14,232 bases of DNA. Origin: Desulfotomaculum sp. (GTDB taxonomy: Bacteria > Bacillota > Desulfotomaculia > Desulfotomaculales > Desulfohalotomaculaceae). The stretch is from the NCBI GenBank assembly GCA_021129815.1, contig JAJOKN010000048.1, positions 1 through 14,232 of the forward strand, written 5' to 3'. The notes under the pieces are model-generated. The model had not been told where the DNA came from and searched no databases. It worked only from the letters and a program-made list of their open reading frames with translations. Shown one piece after another: positions 6,640 to 13,571 of this stretch; the first letter of the stretch is position 1, and each line of letters opens with the position of its first letter. Made by a program: the position numbers and the translations under genes.

Positions 6640-6923
6640 GAAATCCAAGGGATATTATCATAAAGCCAGTAGTTTCTGAAAAAAGTACAGAGCTTTTGGC
6701 ACAAAACAAGCATACTTTTTGGGTTGATAAAAAAGTTAATAAAACAGAAGTAAAAAAAGCTATTGAAGAGCTTTTTAAAGTCAAAGTGGTAAAGGTAAAC
6801 ACAATAAATGTTAAAGGCAGGAAAAAGCGTATACGTCAAATTGTAGGTAAAACTCCTGATAGGAAAAAAGCAATTGTGACTCTAAGAGAAGGCGATAAAA
6901 TTGAGATATTTGAGGGAGTTTAA
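6636..6923 (+). CDS. rplW: 50S ribosomal protein L23
   Basis: L23 sits at the tunnel exit and is the docking point for trigger factor and the signal recognition particle. The 95-residue product is standard: RDIIIKPVVSEKSTELL at the N-terminus, the FWVDKKVNKTEVKKAIEELF helix-strand, then a lysine-rich loop VKGRKKRIRQIVGKTPDRKKA and a C-terminal beta strand. Glutamate in the VSEKS motif near residue 15 is conserved, as is the later EELF; trigger factor contacts a surface glutamate in this protein. Its ATG lies within the end of rplD, and its Shine-Dalgarno GGAGGT (6621-6626) is inside rplD codons. Confidence 0.98.
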   Translation: MRNPRDIIIKPVVSEKSTELLAQNKHTFWVDKKVNKTEVKKAIEELFKVKVVKVNTINVKGRKKRIRQIVGKTPDRKKAIVTLREGDKIEIFEGV

Positions 6924-6942
6924 TTTAAGGAGGAATAATTAA

Positions 6943-7770
6943 ATGCCAATAAAAAAGTTTAAACCAACTTCTCCTGGTCGCCGCTTTGTTACTGTTTCTG
7001 ATTTTTCAGATATTACCAAAACAGAACCTGAGAAGTCGTTAGTGGTACCTCTAAAGAAAAATGCTGGACGCAATTCGTCTGGACGCATTACAGTGCGCCA
7101 CAAAGGCGGGGGCCACAAGCGCATGTACCGCATAATAGATTTCAAACGAGACAAGGATGGTGTTCCGGCAAAAGTTGCTGCTATTGAGTATGATCCAAAC
7201 AGGTCAGCCAGAATAGCGCTGTTACATTATCTTGATGGAGAAAAGCGCTATATTATTGCTCCACATGGTTTACAAGTAGGGCAAATGGTTGAATCTGGGC
7301 CAGATGCTGATATAAAAGTAGGGAATGCTTTGCCATTAGCTAATATTCCTGTCGGTACTATTATACACAATATAGAGTTGTATCCAGGACATGGTGGCCA
7401 ACTTGTTCGCTCAGCAGGTACTTCTGCACAGCTAATGGCTAAAGAAGGCAAGTATGCGACTATACGACTGCCTTCGGGTGAGATGCGTTTAGTGCTGCAG
7501 ACCTGTCGGGCTACAATTGGTCAGGTTGGGAATATAGATCATGAAAACATCACTATTGGTAAAGCTGGCAGAAGCCGCTGGCTTGGCATAAGGCCAGCTG
7601 TAAGAGGTTCTGCAATGAACCCCGTCGATCACCCACATGGTGGTGGTGAAGGTAAAGCGCCAATTGGACGCCACCCAGTTACTCCTTGGGGTAAACCTGC
7701 ATTGGGTGTGCGTACACGCCGTAAAAATAAGCCTACAGATAAATTCATAGTTAAACGGCGGAAAAAATAA
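6943..7770 (+). CDS. rplB: 50S ribosomal protein L2
   Basis: L2 bridges the two subunits and is needed for peptidyl-transferase activity. At 275 residues it is full length: the N-terminal KFKPTSPGRRFVTVSDF, the OB-like domain with SSGRITVRHKGGGHKRMYRIIDFKR, the SH3-like domain with ELYPGHGGQLVRSAGTSAQL, and the C-terminal RGSAMNPVDHPHGGGEGKAP motif holding the essential histidine. The tail RTRRKNKPTDKFIVKRRKK is normal. Start ATG 6943 follows AAGGAGGA (6928-6935) and lies 19 bases after rplW, within one transcript. Confidence 0.99.
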   Translation: MPIKKFKPTSPGRRFVTVSDFSDITKTEPEKSLVVPLKKNAGRNSSGRITVRHKGGGHKRMYRIIDFKRDKDGVPAKVAAIEYDPNRSARIALLHYLDGEKRYIIAPHGLQVGQMVESGPDADIKVGNALPLANIPVGTIIHNIELYPGHGGQLVRSAGTSAQLMAKEGKYATIRLPSGEMRLVLQTCRATIGQVGNIDHENITIGKAGRSRWLGIRPAVRGSAMNPVDHPHGGGEGKAPIGRHPVTPWGKPALGVRTRRKNKPTDKFIVKRRKK

Positions 7771-7788
7771 TTAAAAGGGGGTGAGAAG

Positions 7789-8073
7789 TTGGGGCGTTCA
7801 TTAAAAAAAGGACCGTTTGTTGACGAGAAGCTTTTGAAAAAAATAAAGAAAATGAATGAAAGCGGGCAAAAAAAGGTTATAAAAACATGGTCAAGAAGAT
7901 CGACCATTTTTCCAGAGATGGTTGGTCATACTATAGCAGTACATGATGGGCGAAAGCATGTGCCGGTATACATTACTGAAGATATGGTAGGGCATAAATT
8001 GGGGGAATTTGCGCCTACTCGTACTTTTAGAGGACACAGCGATCAGACCGAGAGGACTACAGGTCTTAAGTAG
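7789..8073 (+). CDS. rpsS: 30S ribosomal protein S19
   Basis: S19 is a 30S head protein that partners S13 and contacts the A-site finger of 23S RNA. The 94-residue sequence is textbook: GRSLKKGPFVDEKLLKKI, then KTWSRRSTIFPEMVGHTIAVHDGRKHVPVYI, then GHKLGEFAPTRTFRGH. The start is TTG 7789, three bases after AGGGGGTGAG (7776-7785), and no ATG or GTG lies nearby that preserves the canonical MGRSLKKGPF start. The gap to rplV is 65 bases, longer than most in this cluster and AT-rich. Confidence 0.98.
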   Translation: MGRSLKKGPFVDEKLLKKIKKMNESGQKKVIKTWSRRSTIFPEMVGHTIAVHDGRKHVPVYITEDMVGHKLGEFAPTRTFRGHSDQTERTTGLK

Positions 8074-8120
8074 TTTATTAGAACGGCAATTATAAAATAT
8101 ATAAAGATTGCTTTGAGAGA

Positions 8121-8127
8121 GAGGTGG
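8121..8127 (+). promoter_or_regulatory. Ribosome binding site of rplV
   Basis: GAGGTGG lies 11 bases before ATG 8139. A GTG at 8124 opens the same frame but is embedded in this site, so translation from it is unlikely; ATG 8139 gives the usual MEARAVAKYIRISPRK start. Confidence 0.65.
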
Positions 8128-8138
8128 CACTAAAAGCT

Positions 8139-8480
8139 ATGGAAGCTAGGGCGGTTGCCAAATATATAAGAATTTCCCCTAGAAAAGTGCGTCAAGTTGT
8201 TGATTTAGTTCGGGGGAAAGACTTAGAAGAAGCTTTGGCAATATTAAAGTATACACCTAAAAGAGGTGCAAATGCAGTTATTAAAGTTATAAATTCTGCG
8301 GCAGCTAATGCAGAACATAACTACGAAATGGATGTGGATAAATTGTATATATCGGAAATTTATGTAGATCAAGGGCCTACTCTTAAGCGTTTTAATCCTA
8401 GAGCTTATGGTAGAGCAAATATGATAAGAAAGCGCACCAGCCACATCACAGTTGTGTTAAGAGAAAGAAAGGAGGGATAA
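8139..8480 (+). CDS. rplV: 50S ribosomal protein L22
   Basis: L22 spans the 50S subunit and its beta-hairpin lines the nascent-peptide tunnel beside L4. From ATG 8139 it has 113 residues, matching the usual Firmicute length, and starts MEARAVAKYIRISPRKVRQVV. The tunnel hairpin, GPTLKRFNPRAYGRANMIRKRTSHITVVL, is full length with no deletion of the type seen in macrolide-resistant mutants. The longer reading from GTG 8124 would add five residues and is less likely. rpsC starts six bases after the stop, with its Shine-Dalgarno GGAGGG (8471-8476) in the last rplV codons. Confidence 0.98.
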   Translation: MEARAVAKYIRISPRKVRQVVDLVRGKDLEEALAILKYTPKRGANAVIKVINSAAANAEHNYEMDVDKLYISEIYVDQGPTLKRFNPRAYGRANMIRKRTSHITVVLRERKEG

Positions 8481-8486
8481 TTTTAG

Positions 8487-9116
8487 GTGGGTCAAAAAGT
8501 TAGTCCTATAGCTCTTAGAGTAGGAATTATAAGAGATTGGGAAGCGAAATGGTTTGCTAGCAAGAAGGATTTTGCAAATCTATTAATTGAGGATGTGAAA
8601 ATCAGAAAGCTTATAAAAAAGCAGTTGTATCAGGCTGGAATTTCAAATATACAAATAGAACGTGCGGCAAATCGAATTAAGATAACTATTCATACTGCTA
8701 AACCGGGTATAGTTATAGGTCGTGGAGGAACAGAAGTTGAAGTTTTAAGGAAAAACCTTGAAAGAATGACAGCAAAGAATGTCAACATAAATATACAGGA
8801 AACAAAAGTGCCAGAGACTAACGCTCAGCTTGTTGCAGAAAATGTAGCTGCTCAATTGGAAAAGAGGATTGCGTTTAGAAGAGCTATGAAACAAGTTATA
8901 ACTCGTGCTATGAAGATGGGAGCTAAAGGCATTAAAGCTGCTGTTAGCGGACGTTTAGGTGGCGCTGAAATAGCTCGCACTGAATGGGCAAGCGAAGGAA
9001 AGGTGCCGCTGCACACATTAAGAGCGGATATAGATTATGGATTTGCAGAAGCTGATACTACTTATGGTAAGATTGGAGTTAAAGTGTGGATATATAAGGG
9101 AGATGTATTTTCTTGA
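8487..9116 (+). CDS. rpsC: 30S ribosomal protein S3
   Basis: S3 sits at the mRNA entry tunnel and contributes to mRNA helicase activity. The 209-residue product has the N-terminal domain (GQKVSPIALRVGIIRDWEAKW), a KH type II domain with the GRGG loop (VIGRGGTEVE, around residues 74-83), and the C-terminal domain GRLGGAEIARTEW plus YGKIGVKVWIYKGDVFS. It ends close after the last core strand, so it is slightly shorter than the common 215-225 residues. The entry motif, typically KV(N/H)PxGLRVG, here reads KVSPIALRVG. It starts at GTG 8487. Confidence 0.98.
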   Translation: MGQKVSPIALRVGIIRDWEAKWFASKKDFANLLIEDVKIRKLIKKQLYQAGISNIQIERAANRIKITIHTAKPGIVIGRGGTEVEVLRKNLERMTAKNVNINIQETKVPETNAQLVAENVAAQLEKRIAFRRAMKQVITRAMKMGAKGIKAAVSGRLGGAEIARTEWASEGKVPLHTLRADIDYGFAEADTTYGKIGVKVWIYKGDVFS

Positions 9117-9184
9117 AATTTGTGAAGCAATTTTTTAAGTGTAAAGCAAGTAGTTGTTTTTTGTAAAAAAGGAGGGGATAGACG

Positions 9185-9619
9185 ATGTTAATGCCCAAGA
9201 AAGTTAAATATCGCAAGCCGCATCGTCCACGCAAGCTTACCGGGCGTGCCAAGGGTGGAACCGAGGTGCATTTTGGAGATTTTGGCTTGCAGGCTTTGGA
9301 GCCGGCATGGATAACAAACCGTCAGATTGAAGCTGCGCGTATTGCTATGACTCGTTATACTAAGCGTGGAGGAAAAGTGTGGATAAGGATATTTCCAGAT
9401 AGACCGATTACTAAAAAACCTGCAGAAACGCGTATGGGTAAAGGAAAGGGTTCGCCGGAATACTGGGTAGCACCAGTGAAACCTGGAAGAATTATGTTTG
9501 AAATAGCAGGTGTTACCGAGGAAGTTGCGCGTGAAGCTATGAGGTTGGCGATGCACAAACTGCCGATAAAGTGTAAATTTGTTAAGCGTGTAAAAGTAGG
9601 TGAAGGCAATGAAAGCTAA
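9185..9619 (+). CDS. rplP: 50S ribosomal protein L16
   Basis: L16 organises the A-site tRNA-binding region of the 50S subunit and joins late in assembly. The 144-residue protein begins MLMPKKVKYRKPHRPRK, like B. subtilis L16, and contains GDFGLQALEPAWITNRQIEAARIAM, TRYTKRGGKVWIRIFPD and GKGSPEYWVAPVKPGRIMFEI. Start ATG 9185 follows GGAGGGG (9171-9177). The 68-base gap from rpsC is the longest within the S10 group apart from the rpsJ leader and shows no clear structure. The last 11 bases overlap the start of rpmC. Confidence 0.98.
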   Translation: MLMPKKVKYRKPHRPRKLTGRAKGGTEVHFGDFGLQALEPAWITNRQIEAARIAMTRYTKRGGKVWIRIFPDRPITKKPAETRMGKGKGSPEYWVAPVKPGRIMFEIAGVTEEVAREAMRLAMHKLPIKCKFVKRVKVGEGNES

Positions 9620-9812
9620 GAAACTTAGAGAACTCACAACTGAGGAATTGAATAAAAAATTAGATGAAGCTAAGGACGAGCTTTTTAAGCTTAGATTTCG
9701 TCTGGCGACAGGGCAGTTAGATAATCCTATGAAGATAAAAGAGGTTCGTCGCAGAATTGCTCGTATAAAAACCATTATACGTGAACGCGAATTAGGGCTT
9801 AAAAGGGCATAA
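9609..9812 (+). CDS. rpmC: 50S ribosomal protein L29
   Basis: L29 is a small two-helix protein next to L23 at the tunnel exit. From ATG 9609 it is 67 residues: MKAKKLRELTTEELNKKLDEAKDELFKLRFRLATGQLDNP, then a basic second helix IKEVRRRIARIKTIIRERELG, all typical. The in-frame GTG at 9600 is part of the probable ribosome-binding stretch AGGTGAAGG (9598-9606), so ATG is preferred. Its start lies inside rplP (11-base overlap), so ribosomes finishing rplP probably reinitiate here. Confidence 0.97.
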   Translation: MKAKKLRELTTEELNKKLDEAKDELFKLRFRLATGQLDNPMKIKEVRRRIARIKTIIRERELGLKRA

Positions 9813-9828
9813 AGTAGCAGTTGTTTTT

Positions 9829-9836
9829 AAGGAGGT
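9829..9836 (+). promoter_or_regulatory. Ribosome binding site of rpsQ
   Basis: AAGGAGGT, nine bases before TTG 9846. A GTG at 9837 directly abuts the site and cannot be used efficiently, which makes the TTG the likely start. Confidence 0.65.
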
Positions 9837-9845
9837 GTGGTTTGT

Positions 9846-10109
9846 TTGCAACAACCTGGATTGCGCAAAGTACGTATTGGCCGTGTGGTAAGCGATAAAA
9901 TGGATAAAACAGTTGTTGTGGCTGTGGAGAGTTTCATAAAGCATCCTTTGTACGGTAAAAGAGTGCGTAAAACTAAAAAATATAAGGCACATGATGAGAA
10001 CAATATGTGTCGTGTTGGAGACGAGGTAAAAATTATAGAAACACGTCCTTTATCAAAAGAAAAACGCTGGTGTGTTGTTGAAATTGTTAAGAAAGTGGAG
10101 AAAATTTAA
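9846..10109 (+). CDS. rpsQ: 30S ribosomal protein S17
   Basis: S17 is an OB-fold primary binding protein of 16S rRNA helices in the 30S body. From TTG 9846 the product has 87 residues: MQQPGLRKVRIGRVVSDKMDKTVVVAVE, the KHPLYGKRVRKTKKYKAHDE loop, then the conserved VGDEVKIIETRPLSKEKRW and a basic C-terminal helix. Length and content match Firmicute S17 (about 85-87). The GTG at 9837 would add MVC and abuts the Shine-Dalgarno. It closes the S10 cluster; the spc genes begin 38 bases later with no terminator seen between. Confidence 0.97.
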   Translation: MQQPGLRKVRIGRVVSDKMDKTVVVAVESFIKHPLYGKRVRKTKKYKAHDENNMCRVGDEVKIIETRPLSKEKRWCVVEIVKKVEKI

Positions 10110-10147
10110 TTTATATTATTATATGCGCCTAAAGAGGAGGGATTTTT

Positions 10148-10516
10148 ATGATTCAGACAGAAAGCAGGCTGCGTGTAGCAGACAATACAGGCGCTCGTGA
10201 AATACTGTGTATCAGAGTATTTGGTGGGTCACACAAACGCTACGCTACTGTAGGTGATATAATTAAAGCTACTGTTAAAGAGGCAGCGCCAGGAGGTATT
10301 GTTAAAAAAGGCGATGTAGTTAAAGCTGTGGTTGTGCGTACAAATAAAGAAATCAGAAGACCAGACGGTTCGTATATTAAATTTGACGAAAATGCAGCTG
10401 TGATAATAAAAGACGATAAGAGTCCTAGAGGGACGCGTATTTTTGGACCTGTGGCTAGGGAATTAAGAGAAAAAGATTTTATGAGAATAGTTTCTCTAGC
10501 TCCTGAGGTTTTGTAA
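10148..10516 (+). CDS. rplN: 50S ribosomal protein L14
   Basis: L14 lies on the subunit interface, forms bridge B8 and is the docking site of the silencing factor RsfS. The 122 residues are exactly the family length: IQTESRLRVADNTGAREILCIRVFGGS, the hairpin AAPGGIVKKGDVVKAVVVRT, and GTRIFGPVARELREKDFMRIVSLAPEVL at the end. Start ATG 10148 follows AGAGGAGGG (10133-10141). rplX follows closely, its ribosome binding site GGAGGT (10522-10527) lying just after the rplN stop. Confidence 0.99.
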   Translation: MIQTESRLRVADNTGAREILCIRVFGGSHKRYATVGDIIKATVKEAAPGGIVKKGDVVKAVVVRTNKEIRRPDGSYIKFDENAAVIIKDDKSPRGTRIFGPVARELREKDFMRIVSLAPEVL

Positions 10517-10537
10517 GTACTGGAGGTGCTTTGGAGA

Positions 10538-10855
10538 ATGCACAAGATGCATGTACGTAAGGGAGATATTGTAGTAGTAATAACAGGCAAAGATGCAGGC
10601 AAAAAAGGCAAGATATTAGAAGCTCAACCCAAAAAAAATCGCGTTGTTGTTGAAGGGGTTAACATTGTAAAACGCCATATGAAGCCAACCCGCGCTGTGC
10701 CGCAGGGAGGCATCATAGAAAAACCTGCGCCCATTCATGTTTCCAATGTCATGTTGTTTTGTTCTAAATGCAATAGACCAGTTAGAGTGGGCAAAAAAAT
10801 ATTACCTGATGGCAAAAAAGAACGCGTTTGTAAAAAGTGCGGAGCGGTAATTTAG
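10538..10855 (+). CDS. rplX: 50S ribosomal protein L24 with zinc-ribbon-like tail
   Basis: L24 is one of the two initiators of 50S assembly and lies near the tunnel exit. From ATG 10538 it has 105 residues: the KOW motif (VRKGDIVVVITGKDAGKKGKIL, residues 6-27), the GVNIVKRHMKPT segment, and a C-terminal half with CSKC (75-78) and CKKC (98-101), a four-cysteine arrangement able to bind zinc. Many Firmicute L24 proteins keep such cysteines; others have lost them. GGAGGT (10522-10527) lies 10 bases before this ATG; ATG 10547, giving MHVRKGD, is an almost equally good start. Confidence 0.97.
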   Translation: MHKMHVRKGDIVVVITGKDAGKKGKILEAQPKKNRVVVEGVNIVKRHMKPTRAVPQGGIIEKPAPIHVSNVMLFCSKCNRPVRVGKKILPDGKKERVCKKCGAVI

Positions 10856-10882
10856 CCTATGGAAAGCGGGGGTTGCTAGAAG

Positions 10883-11428
10883 GTGCTTAGACTAAAAGAA
10901 AAATATGAAAAAGAAGTAGTTAAATCTATGATGGAAAAATTCAACTATAAGAATGTAATGGAAGTGCCTAAATTAGAAAAAGTTGTCATAAACATGGGTT
11001 TGGGTGAAGCAGCGCAGAATCCAAAAGTAATAGATTTTGCAGTAAACGATTTAATGACAATTACCGGTCAACGTCCAGTGATTACTAAAGCAAAAAAATC
11101 CATAGCGGGTTTTAAGTTGAGAAAAGGTATGAGCATTGGCGCTAAAGTTACACTAAGGGGCAAGCGCATGTGGGATTTTGTAGATAAGCTTATAAACGTT
11201 GCTCTGCCAAGAGTGCGTGATTTTCGTGGAGTGTCGCAGAAGTCATTTGATGGGCGGGGCAACTATAATTTGGGCGTAAAGGAACAGCTGATATTTCCGG
11301 AAATCGACTATGATAAGATAGATAAAGTGCGCGGCATGGATATTTGTATTGTGACCACTGCTAAAACTGATGAGGAAGCAGGAGAGCTTTTGAAGCTCCT
11401 TGGCATGCCGTTTAAAGCTGTTAATTAA
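10883..11428 (+). CDS. rplE: 50S ribosomal protein L5
   Basis: L5 binds 5S rRNA with L18 in the central protuberance and contacts the P-site tRNA. The 181-residue protein is standard: LKEKYEKEVVKSMMEKF, PKLEKVVINMGLGEA, GQRPVITKAKKSIAGFKLR, the VALPRVRDFRGVS segment and a C-terminal ferredoxin-like fold with NLGVKEQLIFPEI and GMDICIVTTAKTDEEA. GTG 10883 follows a GCGGGGG site (10866-10872). In E. coli S8 represses the spc operon by binding at the start of rplE; the 27-base spacer here shows only a weak AGC/GCT pairing around the Shine-Dalgarno, so no such site is claimed. Confidence 0.98.
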   Translation: MLRLKEKYEKEVVKSMMEKFNYKNVMEVPKLEKVVINMGLGEAAQNPKVIDFAVNDLMTITGQRPVITKAKKSIAGFKLRKGMSIGAKVTLRGKRMWDFVDKLINVALPRVRDFRGVSQKSFDGRGNYNLGVKEQLIFPEIDYDKIDKVRGMDICIVTTAKTDEEAGELLKLLGMPFKAVN

Positions 11429-11450
11429 TATTATTTAAGGGGTGACCAAA

Positions 11451-11636
11451 GTGGCTAAAAAATCGATGATCGCTAAAGCAAATCGGCCACAAAAATTTAA
11501 AGTGCGCGCATATAACAGGTGCAAACTGTGTGGCCGGCCGCGTGCATATATGAGAAAGTTTGGTATTTGTCGTATTTGTTTTCGTATGTTAGCTTACAAG
11601 GGTGAAATACCGGGCATTAAAAAGGCAAGCTGGTAA
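11451..11636 (+). CDS. rpsN: 30S ribosomal protein S14, zinc-ribbon type (type Z)
   Basis: S14 is a late 30S head protein. This is the short zinc-containing form, 61 residues, with CKLC (24-27) and CRIC (40-43) as the ribbon ligands and the conserved RAYNRCKLCGRPRAYMRKFG and LAYKGEIPGIKKASW. From GTG 11451 the N-terminus reads MAKKSMIAKA, as in most Firmicutes; the earlier in-frame GTG 11442 lies inside the ribosome binding site AAGGGGTGA (11437-11445). Bacteria often also carry a zinc-free paralogue under Zur control; none is visible here. B. subtilis names this form rpsN (rpsNA). Confidence 0.97.
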   Translation: MAKKSMIAKANRPQKFKVRAYNRCKLCGRPRAYMRKFGICRICFRMLAYKGEIPGIKKASW

Positions 11637-11658
11637 ATAAGGAAGGGGGTATGAGCTT

Positions 11659-12054
11659 GTGGTAATGACTGATACCATTGCGGATTTTTTGACTCATATT
11701 AGAAATGCTAACATGGTTTATAGTCCTAAAGTTGAAGCTCCTTCATCTAAAATGAAAAAAGCAATTGCAGAAATCTTAAAAGAAGAAGGATATATAAAGG
11801 ATTATGAAATTATAGATGATGGCAAGCAGGGTATAATACGAATTTATATGAAATATATTGGAAAAGAGCGTGTTATAACTGGAATCAAGAGAATTTCTAA
11901 ACCTGGGCTTAGAGTTTATGTAAAGAAAGATAATATACCTAAAGTGCTAGGTGGATTGGGATTAGCTATTATTTCTACATCAAAAGGCGTGATGACTGAT
12001 AAAAAGGCTCGCAAGCTAGGTGTTGGTGGAGAGGTAATTTGTTACGTTTGGTAA
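11659..12054 (+). CDS. rpsH: 30S ribosomal protein S8
   Basis: S8 binds 16S helix 21 and is central to body assembly; in E. coli it represses the spc operon. The 131 residues include the N-terminal MTDTIADFLTHIRNANM, the middle IKRISKPGLRVYVKKDNIPKVLGGLG and the C-terminal STSKGVMTDKKARKLGVGGEVICYVW, in which the serine-rich turn and terminal tryptophan are conserved. GTG 11659 gives MVMTDT; the inner ATG 11665 also fits the family, but the former suits GGAAGGGGGT (11641-11650) better. A four-codon ATG 11651 frame overlaps the start and is ignored. Confidence 0.98.
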   Translation: MVMTDTIADFLTHIRNANMVYSPKVEAPSSKMKKAIAEILKEEGYIKDYEIIDDGKQGIIRIYMKYIGKERVITGIKRISKPGLRVYVKKDNIPKVLGGLGLAIISTSKGVMTDKKARKLGVGGEVICYVW

Positions 12055-12080
12055 TATTGGGATATATGGAGGTATAAGAG

Positions 12081-12620
12081 ATGTCGCGTATTGGCAAAAA
12101 ACCTATTCCAGTACCAAAAGATGTGGATATACAGATTGAAGGCAATGTGGTACAGGTAAAGGGTTCAAAAGGACAGCTGAAAAAAGAATTTCATAAAGAT
12201 ATGTTGATAAAACTTGTTGACGGCACTGTTGTGGTAGAGCGACCATCTGAAAATAAGCTGCATAAATCTCTGCATGGTTTAACACGTACATTGATTTCTA
12301 ATATGATAGAAGGGGTAACAAAAGGATTTGAAAAAACCCTTGAGTTGAGCGGCGTGGGTTATCGCGCTCAAAAACAGGGGAATAAGCTTGTGCTGAATGT
12401 TGGCTTTTCTCGTCCTGTAGAGGTTGAAATAGTTGATGATATAGAGATCGATGTACCTGATCAGACCACGATTGTAGTAAAGGGGATAGATAAAGAATTA
12501 GTAGGTGCTGTGGCTGCCAAAATTCGTGCGATAAAGGAGCCAGAACCTTATAAAGGGAAAGGCATTAAATATAAAGACGAATATATTCGCAGAAAAGCTG
12601 GTAAGACAGGTAAGAAGTAA
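12081..12620 (+). CDS. rplF: 50S ribosomal protein L6
   Basis: L6 lies near the GTPase-associated centre and sarcin-ricin loop of the 50S subunit. The 179-residue product has the two repeated alpha/beta domains: the first from SRIGKKPIPVPKDVDI to the GLTRTLISNMIEGVTKGFEK helix, the second with LELSGVGYRAQKQGNKLVLNVGFSRPVEVEI and the GIDKELVGAVAAKIRAIKEPEPYKGKG motif that marks the family. It ends with the basic IRRKAGKTGKK tail. Start ATG 12081 follows GGAGGT (12068-12073). Confidence 0.99.
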   Translation: MSRIGKKPIPVPKDVDIQIEGNVVQVKGSKGQLKKEFHKDMLIKLVDGTVVVERPSENKLHKSLHGLTRTLISNMIEGVTKGFEKTLELSGVGYRAQKQGNKLVLNVGFSRPVEVEIVDDIEIDVPDQTTIVVKGIDKELVGAVAAKIRAIKEPEPYKGKGIKYKDEYIRRKAGKTGKK

Positions 12621-12642
12621 AGCAAAAAGAGGTGAGTTTAAA

Positions 12643-13011
12643 TTGTTGAAAAAAATTGACAGGAAAAAACTTCGTGAAAAGCGCCGCATAAGAGTGCGCA
12701 AAAAAGTTTTCGGTACGGCAGAGCGCCCGCGTTTGAATGTGTTTCGCAGTTTGAATCACATGTATGCTCAGATAATTGATGATGAGAGAGGAATAACATT
12801 AGTTGCTGCTTCAACTCTTTCGCCAGAGTTAAGAGGAAAGCTTAAGAGGGGCGGCAACATTGAGGCTTCTAAGGCTGTAGGAGAACTCATCGCTAAAAAA
12901 GCAATAGCTGCTGGGATAAAAAAAGTAGTTTTTGATCGTGCTGGATATATATACCATGGCAGAGTTAAGGCTTTAGCAGAGGCAGCTAGAGAAGGCGGTT
13001 TGGATTTTTAA
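12643..13011 (+). CDS. rplR: 50S ribosomal protein L18
   Basis: L18 carries 5S rRNA into the 50S subunit with L5. The 122-residue protein has the arginine- and lysine-rich N-terminal tail (DRKKLREKRRIRVRKKVFGTAERPRLNVFRS), then HMYAQIIDDERGITLVAASTLS and the C-terminal VVFDRAGYIYHGRVKALAEAAREGGLDF, an exact family ending. Two adjacent TTG codons, 12643 and 12646, are the only plausible starts after AGAGGTGAG (12628-12636); the first is given, and the second would remove one residue. Confidence 0.97.
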   Translation: MLKKIDRKKLREKRRIRVRKKVFGTAERPRLNVFRSLNHMYAQIIDDERGITLVAASTLSPELRGKLKRGGNIEASKAVGELIAKKAIAAGIKKVVFDRAGYIYHGRVKALAEAAREGGLDF

Positions 13012-13039
13012 GCGTGCTTTTTAATTTAAGTAACAAGTT

Positions 13040-13046
13040 AGGAGGT
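13040..13046 (+). promoter_or_regulatory. Ribosome binding site of rpsE
   Basis: AGGAGGT lies one base before an in-frame ATG at 13048 but 13 bases before ATG 13060. The first is too close to be used, so ATG 13060 is taken as the start. Confidence 0.65.
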
Positions 13047-13059
13047 AATGTGTGAAATA

Positions 13060-13560
13060 ATGTCAAAAATTGATGCCAGCAAGTTGGAGTTAACTGAAAA
13101 AGTTGTATTTGTCAACAGGGTTGTAAAAGTTGTTAAAGGCGGTAGGAGGTTTAGATTTTCAGCGCTGGTGGTTGTAGGAGATGGCAAAGGGCATGTGGGT
13201 GCAGGATTGGGCAAAGCGAATCAAGTGCCTGATGCTATTCGCAAAGCTGTAGAAAACGCAAAGAAAAATATGATTAAAGTTCCTCTTAAGGGAACTACTA
13301 TACCACACGAAATAATAGGCGAATTTGGAGCGGGAAAAGTGCTGTTAAAGCCGGCTGCGCCAGGAACAGGTGTAATTGCAGGTGGACCCGTTAGAGCTGT
13401 TTTAGAATTGGCAGGTGTTAGAGATATTTTAACAAAATCTCTAGGATCTTCCAATGCCAACAACATGGTTCGTGCTACTATGCAGGCTATAAAGAGCCTT
13501 AAAACTCCTGAGCAAATAGCACGGCTTAGAGGTAAGCCTGTGGAGAAACTTCTGGGTTAG
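13060..13560 (+). CDS. rpsE: 30S ribosomal protein S5
   Basis: S5 lines the mRNA entry channel and affects decoding accuracy; changes in its N-terminal loop cause spectinomycin resistance. From ATG 13060 it has 166 residues, equal to B. subtilis S5. The double-stranded-RNA-binding-like domain holds VNRVVKVVKGGRRFRFSAL, with the KGGRRF loop intact, then VVGDGKGHVGAGLGKA; the second domain holds KVLLKPAAPGTGVIAGGPVR and LGSSNANNMVRATM. The stop TAG lies inside the rpmD Shine-Dalgarno, so the two genes are tightly coupled. Confidence 0.98.
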   Translation: MSKIDASKLELTEKVVFVNRVVKVVKGGRRFRFSALVVVGDGKGHVGAGLGKANQVPDAIRKAVENAKKNMIKVPLKGTTIPHEIIGEFGAGKVLLKPAAPGTGVIAGGPVRAVLELAGVRDILTKSLGSSNANNMVRATMQAIKSLKTPEQIARLRGKPVEKLLG

Positions 13561-13571
13561 GAGGAGTAGAT

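Noticed and set aside
8086..8111. GCAAT...ATTGC inverted repeat between rpsS and rplV
   Set aside because: Only five pairs around a 16-base AT-rich loop; easily random and not followed by a T run.
10856..10882. S8 translational control site at the start of rplE, as in E. coli
   Set aside because: Only an AGC/GCT pairing near the Shine-Dalgarno; it lacks the extended helix expected for an S8 site.
11651..11665. Four-codon ATG frame before rpsH, a possible leader peptide
   Set aside because: It overlaps the GTG start of rpsH and has no ribosome binding site of its own; any ATG near a start can do this.
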